Assembly: GCF_005876955.1 (NCBI RefSeq)
Contig: NZ_SSCL01000008.1
Coordinates: forward strand, 62,001 to 126,000
Direction of reading: 5' to 3'
Origin: Sinomonas gamaensis
Lineage (GTDB): Bacteria; Actinomycetota; Actinomycetes; Actinomycetales; Micrococcaceae
DNA length: 64,000 nucleotides
Below, one piece after another: positions 37,338 to 45,546 of the stretch. A program made the position numbers and the translations under genes. The stretch's first letter is position 1. The number at the start of each line of letters is the position of its first letter. The notes under the pieces are model-generated. The model was not told the DNA's origin. It made no database searches and saw only the letters and a program-made list of their open reading frames with translations.

Positions 37338-38183
37338 ATGACGCCATCAGCGGTGGGAATCGACGTTGGCCTCCTCGAGCGCAGAGGTCTCGACGTCGTG
37401 GCCCTCGACTCCTCACGTCAAATCCTCGAGTACGCTCGACGCATTCGCAGCCTCCAGACCCTTATTCGGATCGTGGAAGCTCTGGCCCCCGACGTCGTCT
37501 GCATCGATTCGCCGTCACAGTGGGCCTATCCAGGCACGCGTCGCCCGGCCGAGGTGGAACTCACACGTCGCGGAATCAACCTGTACACCACACCCTCAGA
37601 AGACCGGGCGGGCCCGTTCCACCGGTGGATGCAGGACGGATTCCGCGTCTTCGACGCTCTCGCTCCCGCCTACCCGCGGTACACGGGAGGCGACGTCCGT
37701 GGAACAGCGGCGGAGTACTACCCGCACGCCTCTGCTGTCGCCCTGAGGGGGCAGATCGGAGACTTCGACGACAAGTTACAGTTCCGTCGGCAGCTCTTGG
37801 AAGAGCAAGGCATCGACGCGTCAAAACTCGTGGACGGCGATCAGGTCGATGCCGCGCTGGGTGCACTCACAGGACTGATCGCATTGGAAGGACAGCATTC
37901 GTGGGTGGGCCAGGGAAAGGACGCGATGCTCCTCCCTGTTACTGAGTTGCCCGCCAAGTTCGAACGCGTCCCTGCCCTCGCTGCACCTGCGGGTGTGAAA
38001 AGCACACCAGCACTACCCACCCTGTCCAAGGAACGTATGCCCTGCCTGTGCGGCTGCGGAGGAATTCCGGCAGGGCGAAACTCGCGTTTTCTGCCCGGTC
38101 ATGACAATCGCTTGAATCCCACGACGGGTCGAAGATGGAACGGACTCGCCGGACCGCATTCGGGAGTCACGCGGAAGACGTGA
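37338..38183 (+). CDS. DUF429 domain protein with C-terminal zinc-ribbon-like motif
   Basis: The product has 281 residues. The start ATG 37338 opens with AVGIDVGLLERRGLDVVAL, the RNase H-like first strand of DUF429, followed by VCIDSPSQW and later DQVDAALGALTGLIA, which supply the acidic residues of that fold. A C-terminal extension contains CLCGCG...FLPGHD, a short cysteine motif typical of actinobacterial phage and HNH-type proteins. DUF429 proteins are suspected nucleases of unknown substrate. Upstream sequence in the same frame is antisense to the NERD pseudogene, so the longer frame is not used. Confidence 0.75.
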   Translation: MTPSAVGIDVGLLERRGLDVVALDSSRQILEYARRIRSLQTLIRIVEALAPDVVCIDSPSQWAYPGTRRPAEVELTRRGINLYTTPSEDRAGPFHRWMQDGFRVFDALAPAYPRYTGGDVRGTAAEYYPHASAVALRGQIGDFDDKLQFRRQLLEEQGIDASKLVDGDQVDAALGALTGLIALEGQHSWVGQGKDAMLLPVTELPAKFERVPALAAPAGVKSTPALPTLSKERMPCLCGCGGIPAGRNSRFLPGHDNRLNPTTGRRWNGLAGPHSGVTRKT

Positions 38184-38205
38184 GCAAGGCGAGCTTTCTG
38201 GTGGC

Positions 38206-38415
38206 TTACTTCTTTCCGTTCCTGATGTACCTCAGACAGCAATAGAAGAAGAAGCACACGGCGAACATCCACAAGGCGGAGGCTCCCCATCGTTGCTCGT
38301 TAGTCCAGATTGTCAGGAACACCATCGCGAACCCGGCGAGTCCCGACCCGACGACGAGGCCCCACACTACGTCCTGTGGGTCCCGGTCCTTCCACCGCAG
38401 GTCCAGCAGCGCCAT
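38206..38415 (-). CDS. Small two-helix membrane protein
   Basis: The product has 69 residues, with a GAGGAGGAG ribosome-binding site before the ATG at 38415. Two hydrophobic helices (VVWGLVVGSGLAGFAMVFLT and ALWMFAVCFFFYCCLRYI) are joined by a short loop, with a lysine-rich end. No family recognised. It is convergent with the DUF429 gene. Confidence 0.6.
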   Translation of the reverse strand: MALLDLRWKDRDPQDVVWGLVVGSGLAGFAMVFLTIWTNEQRWGASALWMFAVCFFFYCCLRYIRNGKK

Positions 38416-38615
38416 CGCTCCTCCTCGGTCCCGGGGCGTCTACTCCGCCCTTACTTCTCGATTCCCAAAGGATCCATCCCAGAGTTGGACGCGTTCAAGA
38501 TGCAGCTCGAACTTACCCGGCATCAGTTTGGCGGCAATTCCGATTCAGGTGTCCTGAAGGTCGCCGATAGACTAGGAAGGCACTCGGGAACAATCGGGAC
38601 GGAAGGTCACGAAGC

Positions 38616-39296
38616 ATGGCTGCGTCCCTGTCATGGCGCGGAATTCTCTACGCCGGCGGCCTCTCGGCCACCGCTGGCTACGTCGACGCCGTCGCCTACA
38701 TCCACCTCGGTGGCTATTTCGTATCGTTCATGAGCGGCAATACCACGCGAGCGAGCTCGGACGTTGTTCACGGCTCCCTTATCGGAGCGGGACTTGCCCT
38801 CGGCTTGGTGGCCTTCTTCGTCCTCGGGGTTATAACCAGCACGCTGGCGTTCCGACGACTGGAGACGTTTAGGCTCCCCCTCGTGTTGGCCCTTGCAAGC
38901 TTCCTCCTCGCCGCAGGGGCTCTGCTGCCCGACTTGGGCGCCGAGCGTGTGGTGCCTCCCCTGCTGGCGATGGCAATGGGGGTCGTGAACACCTCGTATA
39001 CGAAGAACGGCGAGGTCAGTATCGGGCTCACGTACATGACCGGAACCTTGGTCAAGATAGGGCAGAACTTCGCCGCCGCGCTCACGGGCGGGAGCCACAC
39101 AAGGTGGCTGAAATACCTGAGTTTGTGGACCATGATCAGCGTTGGCGCTCTGGTCGGGGCGACTGCCTACCAGTATTCAGGGCTGCTCAGTCTCTGGGTC
39201 GCGACAGCGGCGTTGGCCGTGTGGGCGGTTCTGGGAGTCGTGCAGGCACGCGGGAATCGGATTGGCGGGGCAGCCGAACCGGTCCCTGGCGACTAG
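38616..39296 (+). CDS. YoaK family (DUF1275) membrane protein
   Basis: The 226-residue protein has about six transmembrane helices and the family signature at the N-terminus, GGLSATAGYVDAVAYIHLGG followed by FVSFMSGNTT, plus the internal YMTGTLVKIG motif. DUF1275 proteins are inner-membrane proteins of unknown transport function. It is a single gene. The 39297-39538 gap downstream holds nothing that I can support. Confidence 0.88.
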   Translation: MAASLSWRGILYAGGLSATAGYVDAVAYIHLGGYFVSFMSGNTTRASSDVVHGSLIGAGLALGLVAFFVLGVITSTLAFRRLETFRLPLVLALASFLLAAGALLPDLGAERVVPPLLAMAMGVVNTSYTKNGEVSIGLTYMTGTLVKIGQNFAAALTGGSHTRWLKYLSLWTMISVGALVGATAYQYSGLLSLWVATAALAVWAVLGVVQARGNRIGGAAEPVPGD

Positions 39297-39538
39297 TTGT
39301 CCATCATCGCCTTCGCCCTAGCGACACTTGTCAATCGCTCGAAGCAGCAGCACGCAGCTCACGGCGCCAAGAACACGTAGATGGGCTCGATCCACCACTG
39401 AGTTCCCCTCGACAGACACTGAACCCCAGCGTTTGACGGTCCTCCGAATGTCGACCCGCCATAGGCTCTGACGGTCAGCCACGCCAGTGGCGTTCCGGGG
39501 ACGACTCCCCCGTCGTATCTCTTCAGGGAGGAAGGCAA

Positions 39539-39829
39539 ATGCTACAGACGAAGAAGCGCCTCATCACTGCGGGCATCCTCATTTGCTTGGGGGGGATCCT
39601 TTTTGAGGCTCTGAGCTCTTGGGCTCTGGATATGATCATGGGCACGTTTGACCCCAATGCCGTACGAATTGCGTGGATCGCACAGCCTGTCGTCGGCGCT
39701 ATACGATACGGCGCCGCTGCGCTCGGAGCGTCCTTGATCGCCATCGGCATCGCAATCCACTGGCTCAGCGACCACCTGGCCATGGCCCCTTCGCTGCCTC
39801 TCGCCGATAAAGATCGCCCGCCTCGCTGA
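39539..39829 (+). CDS. Small membrane protein of unknown function
   Basis: The product has 96 residues. A strong AGGGAGGAAGG site precedes ATG 39539. Helices are predicted at LITAGILICLGGILFEAL and around AIRYGAAALGASLIAIGIAI, with an extracellular-type loop between them. No family recognised. Confidence 0.6.
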   Translation: MLQTKKRLITAGILICLGGILFEALSSWALDMIMGTFDPNAVRIAWIAQPVVGAIRYGAAALGASLIAIGIAIHWLSDHLAMAPSLPLADKDRPPR

Positions 39830-39880
39830 CCTCTCATCCCGCTTTGAGGCTGCTTGGGAAACAGATAAAGGACCTGAACT

Positions 39881-40241
39881 ATGGAGGAGACGTCGATCGT
39901 AATGCGGACCCTCCTACAGACGCTCGCCGCCTGGCCGTGATGTCTTGATCCACGAAGTGTGGGCAGACTCCCACACAAGTGCTTGTGTCGTGTTTGAACG
40001 CGCAGGCGAGGATCTGGGGCCAATAGGGTATCGAGTGTCGTACCCGCCTCATGCAGTCGGGAACGATCCGACATCCACGGGCGAATCGTGGGCGCTTGGG
40101 CTGATCGAACCGCTGGGAGCACTCACCAAGGGAATCCGGCGAGATGCTCTTGGAATTGGCTGGGCGGCCGGCCTCGATCGCAACAGTTCGTTCCCTGTGC
40201 CGCCGACGTGGCGACCAAACGAATATCTTGGCCACGTCTGA
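39881..40241 (+). pseudogene. Small gene with a +1 frame change at CCG-TGA-T
   Basis: AAAGGACCTGAACT before ATG 39881 gives MEETSIVMRTLLQTLAAWP and then TGA (39938-39940). Skipping one base after CCG gives DVLIHEVWADSHTSACVVFE and continues, open, to TGA 40241, with a plausible protein of about 119 residues in total. Without the shift the second part has only a TTG start at 39945. The site resembles +1 recoding sites, where a UGA is bypassed and read as GAU, but a 1-nt insertion is the simpler explanation. No family recognised. Confidence 0.5.
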
Positions 40242-40257
40242 GTGTCAGACGTCATTG

Positions 40258-42297
40258 CTAAGAATCTCGCCGGTGAGGATCTCGCGATCCGGCTGCCAAC
40301 GCTGAGTCGAGAGCACGTCTGATGCGTTCAGGTTCGCCGCTGCCAGTAGTTGAGAGCCGGAGCAACGGCAAGGCCAGTATCTCTAGAACGTCGTCCTTGA
40401 GCCTGTCACGAGCGAGCTGAGTGGGGTTGTTCTCGTGATACTTGAATCCGTCAACCTCGATCGCAAGAACTGGGGCTCGGGTGATCCGGTTGTACACCAC
40501 GATATCGAGTGATGAGCGGCGCTGGACGAACACGGCGTGCGGCCCCGGCAGGGTGGAGAGATTTGGGACGAGGCTCCGCAGCAGCACTTGTGGAACGGCA
40601 CTCAGGCCGTTGTAAGCCTCCTCGCTAAGCAAGTCTTGAAGGACGGTCCAGACGATGTCCTCCGACTTCTGGGAAAGTCTGCCGTGCAACTTCGAAGCCA
40701 GCGGACGAAGGCGATCCGAGTAATTTCGATAGAGCAGATCGAACACCGAAACGATAGAGCTTTCGAAGATCTCGCGATCAGGGTCCTGATAGCGGATGTA
40801 CCCCATGAGGTCTCGAAGGTTCCTGCTGGTGGGCAGCATTCGGTGGTCGGTGACGAGGATGAATCGCTTTGTGGCTCGAGACACAGCAACATTCACGAGT
40901 CGTGGATCATCGGCAAAGCGTATTCCTCGACGACCACCCACAGTGTCGTCGAGGACAGTGCTCATGATGACGATTTGCTTCTCACGCCCCTGATAGCGGT
41001 GGACGGTATCGGACTCCAGACCAGTCAGTCTGGAACCAGCGGCGAGCCTCTCTCCAACCCTTTGAACCTGCTTCCGATATGGAGTCGTGATGCCGATCTG
41101 ATCTGCAGGAATGCCTGAGCAGTATCGCGGTATCACCTCGTTGACGATGACGTCGACCTCGCGGCGGTTGGTGCGGCCCCCATCCCCGTGTTGACGCATG
41201 TGGTTTCCCTCTGCCGTGCGCACGATCGTCATTGGCTCCGATCCCGGGGTGCTTTTCGTTAGCGGGATTAGTTGCCCTCTGTAGTACTTGTCGTTGCAGA
41301 ACCCGATGATTGCCGGATCGCACCGATAGTGCTCCCGCAGCAGCGTGGCAGGAAGGCCTTCCCCGTACAGCTGCCGCAGCGAAGTCAGAATACTGTGTGC
41401 GCGATAGTCGTACTCTGCTGCTGGCGGCACCGCTCCTCGAGCCGCGGACTCATCAACGATGTGCGGAAGTTGGCGCTGATCGCCCACCACAACGACTCGT
41501 CGGCAGGACGCCAACGCAAGCGCCGCTGTAAGGAGGTCCACCTGGGAAGCCTCGTCGATGATGACATAGTCCAGCAATTGGTCCTCGCCGATGCTGCTGC
41601 GTAGTGAGTGACAGGTGCTGAGGATTACCGGATAGTCACGGCTGAAGGTACCGAACTGCTGGCGGGAACTTCGCGAATCGTACTCGGTGCGGTGCTGCCC
41701 TGCGTAACGTTGGCGAAGGGCCACGCGCAACATCTCCTCGGAGAGGCGCCTATGTTGTTTCAGGAGCGTTGGAAGATCGTCCTTCCTGAGACGCATCTCG
41801 CAGTCCGCGATAGTCCGGTCAAGTTCAACGATGCGCCGGTCGTAGTAGGCACGCTGAACGTTGAGGATGAGGTCGGTGTCGTTGAGGTCGAAACCTCGTA
41901 GAGGACCGTACTTGAAAAGACGGCGAAGAGTTCGCACCCACCTCATGGCCGGAGTTCTGCGGTTCTCCAGTTCCGCGTCAGCGAGAAACTCTAGAAGCTT
42001 GTGCGAGGATCTTCGCAGCAGCGGCAGGCCTTCGAGATGGGGGACCTCCTGGGCCCTGAGAAAATGCCTGAAGTGTTCCCGCTCGAGACGGTACGCATCG
42101 GCCTCACGGGTGAGCTGCGCTAGTTCCAGCTCTGTACTTTGAACGGCGTCCAATCGGGCCGCGAGGGCAGTGAGTTCTCCGCGGTCTGCGTCCCTCATTT
42201 CTGATACGGCCATCATTCTTTCAACGGCGGAGTTCCGGGCAGCCTGGCCGCGAAAGAACTCTTCTCTTTTTATCGCGGTTTCCCAGGTTCGCCACAA
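40258..42297 (-). CDS. C-terminal part of a Upf1-like SF1 helicase with restriction-like nuclease domain (downstream of a frameshift)
   Basis: This 679-codon frame holds coiled-coil helices (about 40-180), then helicase motifs II-VI: VIIDEASQVDLL, VVVVGDQRQLPHI, LREHYRCDPAIIGF, DTVHRYQGREKQIV and VAVSRATKRFIL. A C-terminal nuclease-like domain follows with VLAIEVDGFKYHENNPTQLA (E-x-D...K), as in helicase-DUF559/DUF2726 fusions. Walker A is missing because it lies in the upstream frame (42221-43084). The frame start is not a real initiation site. The whole gene would be about 940 residues and resembles defence-associated helicase-nucleases. Confidence 0.75.
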   Translation of the reverse strand: MWRTWETAIKREEFFRGQAARNSAVERMMAVSEMRDADRGELTALAARLDAVQSTELELAQLTREADAYRLEREHFRHFLRAQEVPHLEGLPLLRRSSHKLLEFLADAELENRRTPAMRWVRTLRRLFKYGPLRGFDLNDTDLILNVQRAYYDRRIVELDRTIADCEMRLRKDDLPTLLKQHRRLSEEMLRVALRQRYAGQHRTEYDSRSSRQQFGTFSRDYPVILSTCHSLRSSIGEDQLLDYVIIDEASQVDLLTAALALASCRRVVVVGDQRQLPHIVDESAARGAVPPAAEYDYRAHSILTSLRQLYGEGLPATLLREHYRCDPAIIGFCNDKYYRGQLIPLTKSTPGSEPMTIVRTAEGNHMRQHGDGGRTNRREVDVIVNEVIPRYCSGIPADQIGITTPYRKQVQRVGERLAAGSRLTGLESDTVHRYQGREKQIVIMSTVLDDTVGGRRGIRFADDPRLVNVAVSRATKRFILVTDHRMLPTSRNLRDLMGYIRYQDPDREIFESSIVSVFDLLYRNYSDRLRPLASKLHGRLSQKSEDIVWTVLQDLLSEEAYNGLSAVPQVLLRSLVPNLSTLPGPHAVFVQRRSSLDIVVYNRITRAPVLAIEVDGFKYHENNPTQLARDRLKDDVLEILALPLLRLSTTGSGEPERIRRALDSALAAGSRDPHRRDS

Positions 42298-43084
42298 CGT
42301 GCCCGAATCCCTGTGCGGTGAGCTTCTCTAACACGTTGTCCACGGCGGCATTGTTGAACGAGACCACTCCGACGTTCACGCGGGGGGTGGCAATCAACGT
42401 TGCAATCAAGTTCAGGATGGTCTGTGTCTTCCCCGTTCCTGGCGGACCTTCAATCACCGAGATGGGGAACCGCAACGCGTTCTTCACTGCCGCGCGTTGG
42501 CTCACGTTTGAAGAAAAGGGGAAGATCGGAACAACATCGAGGCCTTCGCCCTCTCCGATCGGCCGCCCGTTGAGGTAGCGTCCCAAGACGCTGTCGGGAT
42601 GCACGTGTGTGAGTTGCTCGTACGCTCGCTTCAGCGGATTCGGGCCATCCCGCCCTGCGGGCATCGCCCCGACTATCTGCCGCCAGTACGCCAGCACCTG
42701 TGCCGCCCGTGGCGAGCTCGTAGCGCCGCGGACAATACGCACGTCGCATTCGGGATGCAGTTCGTGGCGCACCCCAGCTCCGCCCGCGGAGAAGACTCGA
42801 ATCCGTGCTCCGGCAGGCCCACTGAACCGGCAAGCGGCAACCGCGCCGCTAGAACGTCGGCCACGAATTTCTACCCAGACGTCGTCCGTCAGCTGGATCA
42901 TCTCTGGGCGACGCAGCGTCTGGATTCTTCCCGTTCTGTACCTGTATGTCTTGCTACCCCGGATGAATCTCACCAAGGTCGCGTCTGCATCGACACGGTA
43001 GGACGCGATCTCGGACGTCTTGTCCTCCCAATACCCCTGTTCCGACGACTTTATGAGGACGGCTTCGGCTTTGGGATCAAGCAT
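42221..43084 (-). CDS. N-terminal part of the same Upf1-like helicase, ends after a frameshift
   Basis: ATG 43084 has GGGAG upstream. The frame encodes an N-terminal beta-rich region and the helicase Walker A FPISVIEGPPGTGKTQTILN, then VVSFNNAAVDNVLEKL. At GFGHVVANLGNRDK the frame should continue as REEFFRGQAARN, found in the other frame. The switch falls in an A5 run (T5 on the plus strand at 42267-42271). With four As instead of five, the two frames join perfectly. It is therefore either a slippage mutation, a base-calling error, or a transcriptional-slippage site. Confidence 0.75.
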   Translation of the reverse strand: MLDPKAEAVLIKSSEQGYWEDKTSEIASYRVDADATLVRFIRGSKTYRYRTGRIQTLRRPEMIQLTDDVWVEIRGRRSSGAVAACRFSGPAGARIRVFSAGGAGVRHELHPECDVRIVRGATSSPRAAQVLAYWRQIVGAMPAGRDGPNPLKRAYEQLTHVHPDSVLGRYLNGRPIGEGEGLDVVPIFPFSSNVSQRAAVKNALRFPISVIEGPPGTGKTQTILNLIATLIATPRVNVGVVSFNNAAVDNVLEKLTAQGFGHVVANLGNRDKKRRVLSRPGCPELRR

Positions 43085-43395
43085 CGCTCGTCTCCCGAGC
43101 GCCCTGGTTGGTCGGCACCCCTGATAAGTGATCTGGGAGCCCACGGATAGTGCGCGGATTAACCTGCATGCTCCCCCCAAAATCTCTGCAATCCGACCGC
43201 ATGTACATGCCTAACAACAGCTTGGCACAGCCGGGCAACCCTCTTTGACCGGCAGCACCCAAGGTCTAGACATCGTCGCTCAACCAGTGGGGCGACGCGG
43301 CCGAGGACGTCGTGAGCACCGGTTCAGCACCCGCCCGCAAAGCCTTTGAGGTGCGGCGTGCCGCCGCAGCGGATGGCTAGCCACAGTTGGTAGCG

Positions 43396-44214
43396 TCACG
43401 CCGGTCTGAATCGTGGGGCCACCACCGCTTGCACTTCTGCAACGCTGATATCTCCGGCGGTCTCCCCTGCAAGCTTCTTCGCCAGCCGTCGCGGCGAAAG
43501 CACGTGAACTCCTCGGGTCGAGAAGAAGGCTCCGATGAGGGGCCAGTCAGCCTCGACAAAGCAGAGCACTCCGGTGACCGGCACATCCGGCACGAGGTTA
43601 CGGACGACCTGGACCTGCTTCAGCACGCCATCGACGAGCTTGGAGCAGTCTCGACGACCCACGAGGAGCTTCTCGACCCGCGGCCGAAAGAGGCCGCCCT
43701 CGACCTTCAGTTCGGGCTGGCCCTTGTACCGTTTGGCGTCAACTACCCAGATCCTGTCAGGGGTGATGACGATGTGGTCGATGTTCGCTTTCGAGCCAGG
43801 AATTCTTCGGTCGTGGAGCACGGCGATTCCGTGTTCGACGAGGGAATCGAGCCGTGCTCCGAGCCGTTCCTCACCTACCGCCCCTCGCTCCCACGCCTTG
43901 GTGCTTTGACGCTCCTCTGAAAGAGCTACTGCGAGGTTGCCGAATCGACCCCATCGTTCGCGGAGCCGCTCCTCATCCTTGGCCTTGCGGCGCTCATATT
44001 CCCTGCGTGCGGAGGCGCCGGCACTGCCGGATTCATTGAGTGGTAGTCCGTTCGATGACTCGACCTCCGGGACCGCAAGTTCCCCCAGGCGATCTCCGCA
44101 GTCGAGGCAGCGAACGGCCTTCGTTTCGCTCTCGTAATCCGCTTCCGTCCCGGCGGGCAGAGAAGCCCCGCATTCGCGGCAACTCCCTGCGTACCGGAGT
44201 TTCATCTTTTTCAT
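43396..44214 (-). CDS. NERD-domain protein with N-terminal zinc ribbon
   Basis: The product has 272 residues. The N-terminal zinc ribbon is CRECGASLP...CLDCG (12-41), followed by a charged helix (RREYERRKAKDEERLRERWG) and the NERD nuclease-like domain: AVGEERLGARLDSL, NIDHIVITPDRIWVVDAKRY (D-x-K type core) and GVLCFVEADWPLIG. NERD proteins are predicted DNA-processing nucleases. A broken copy lies at 36814-37240. The gene is in the same direction as the helicase-nuclease downstream, 215 bp away. Confidence 0.85.
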   Translation of the reverse strand: MKKMKLRYAGSCRECGASLPAGTEADYESETKAVRCLDCGDRLGELAVPEVESSNGLPLNESGSAGASARREYERRKAKDEERLRERWGRFGNLAVALSEERQSTKAWERGAVGEERLGARLDSLVEHGIAVLHDRRIPGSKANIDHIVITPDRIWVVDAKRYKGQPELKVEGGLFRPRVEKLLVGRRDCSKLVDGVLKQVQVVRNLVPDVPVTGVLCFVEADWPLIGAFFSTRGVHVLSPRRLAKKLAGETAGDISVAEVQAVVAPRFRPA

Positions 44215-44331
44215 CGGAAAGCGTCCCTTCGTAGGCCGGGAACTTCAGTCTGACCGAAGCGCTGGAAAGCAGCATGCCGAGAGATGTCCGGCGCAGCTCC
44301 GATGGGTCGATGTTGAAATGACACAGTGCAG

Positions 44332-44649
44332 TTAGCCGGCAAGAAGTTCATCTTCGCTTTCGGCCGCGCGGAGGGACCGCAGGTGCTCGACAAACGCTGC
44401 CTCTGGACGGTCGACGTGTTCAGCAATAAGTCGACGAAGCCGATCCCTCGACTCCTCTGACAGACCCGGCCCTTCGAGGGCCTCGCGCAGGATGCCGCGC
44501 AACTGATCGCGAAGAGTCTTTTCCTCTGGACGCTGCTTTGGAAGAGAATGAGGTTCTCCGATCGTCGCCACCGCTCTCCCTGCTTCTTGGACGTCTTCGT
44601 CTCGGTTCTTGGTAGCACGGGCGCGTCGGGCGCACATCAACCGGGACAT
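44332..44649 (-). CDS. Small hypothetical protein
   Basis: From ATG 44649 the product has 105 residues: a basic N-terminus and amphipathic helices (LRDQLRGILREALEGPGLSE, RDRLRRLIAEHVDRPEA). The coding signal is good from about 44600, but the start lacks a strong ribosome-binding site. An upstream in-frame start at 44796 overlaps the lipoprotein gene. No family recognised. Confidence 0.5.
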   Translation of the reverse strand: MSRLMCARRARATKNRDEDVQEAGRAVATIGEPHSLPKQRPEEKTLRDQLRGILREALEGPGLSEESRDRLRRLIAEHVDRPEAAFVEHLRSLRAAESEDELLAG

Positions 44650-44761
44650 CACCACGCTAAGACCGCGTGACACCGGCAGTCGCTGTTCTTGCGGATTCTT
44701 ATGCGAAGCCTTGCAATCCCTACTTCTCCGTGCAGACTGGCGGACCTCCGCAGCGCAGCCG

Positions 44762-45202
44762 TCAGCGAATCCCGGTGTCGCAGGAGATGTCAGCACGAGT
44801 CGTTACGCCCGCCATAAGCGAAACCGGCGTCTCGGGGCAGCGCGGCCAAGTAGCCGAGCCACCAACCACAATCACATAGCTCCCCGGCGCGAGATGGAAC
44901 TCGTATCGACCGCTCCCGTCGCTCTGGGTTGAGGCCACCGCTCCGCCAACACCACGAGCTTCAATAACGGTCGGCACCGGCCGTGGCGGGCACGGCTGAT
45001 CCAGCCTCTCCACGGGACACGTCGGTCCGGCCGTGACGAAGCCATACACGCCCGAGGTGATGGACGACGAGGGCGACGGGCTCGCCGAACCGCTTGCCGC
45101 CGTCGTCGTCCGTTGGTCGGAGGCGACTCCGCTGCCGCAGCCAGCCAAAAGCAGACAGGCCGCGGCCATCTCAAAGATGACCGCGGCCTTGGCGCGTTTC
45201 AT
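44762..45202 (-). CDS. Lipoprotein with a carboxypeptidase-regulatory-like beta domain
   Basis: The 146-residue protein begins with a type II signal peptide: basic n-region, hydrophobic stretch and the lipobox LLAGC (Cys22), so it is lipid-anchored outside the membrane. A Ser/Thr/Pro linker leads to a beta-sandwich region (GVYGFVTAGPTCP...; GRYEFHLAPGSYVIVVGGSA) typical of carboxypeptidase-regulatory-like or collagen-binding-like domains. Cysteines at both ends of this domain may pair. Function unknown. Confidence 0.75.
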   Translation of the reverse strand: MKRAKAAVIFEMAAACLLLAGCGSGVASDQRTTTAASGSASPSPSSSITSGVYGFVTAGPTCPVERLDQPCPPRPVPTVIEARGVGGAVASTQSDGSGRYEFHLAPGSYVIVVGGSATWPRCPETPVSLMAGVTTRADISCDTGIR

Positions 45203-45218
45203 GACGATGCCCCGACGG

Positions 45219-45455
45219 CTATCGATCTACCAGGTCGTCGGCCACGCGGCGAAGATCCTGAGCCCAGCCCGCTGAGCGGCTTGTCCCGGCTGATCCAGCC
45301 TCGAAGTTGACCAGCGCGTCCGCAATAGAGTCCAAGGCCATGGAAAGGTTCCCCTTCACCGCGGCGTACCCTTCCTCGGAACGCGGATCTGCAGATTCCA
45401 TTGAGAGCAGTTCGGCCCCGGCCCTAATGATCAGCGAAGCTTCGAATTCATTCAT
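45219..45455 (-). CDS. Small helical hypothetical protein
   Basis: The product has 78 residues. ATG 45455 follows GAGGAGG at the right distance. It is acidic and helical (MNEFEASLIIRAGAELLSM; LSMALDSIADALVNFEAGSA) with no membrane segment. It is encoded 17 nt upstream of the lipoprotein gene on the same strand, so the two may be co-transcribed. No family recognised. Confidence 0.6.
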   Translation of the reverse strand: MNEFEASLIIRAGAELLSMESADPRSEEGYAAVKGNLSMALDSIADALVNFEAGSAGTSRSAGWAQDLRRVADDLVDR

Positions 45456-45546
45456 CGCCAGCCTCCTCGAAACTCAGACTACGCCCGAGCGCTCCGCCGG
45501 GCGGCAATGATGTTCAGCACCGCGATGAAGTGCGGGCTGCCGAACA

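Noticed and set aside
33729-38183. Complete prophage
   Set aside because: Only one tail-like gene and one coupled gene were found; no integrase, terminase, portal, capsid or lysis genes and no att sites seen.
39881-40241. Established programmed frameshifting
   Set aside because: Only one example and no comparison; an ordinary 1-nt insertion explains it equally well.
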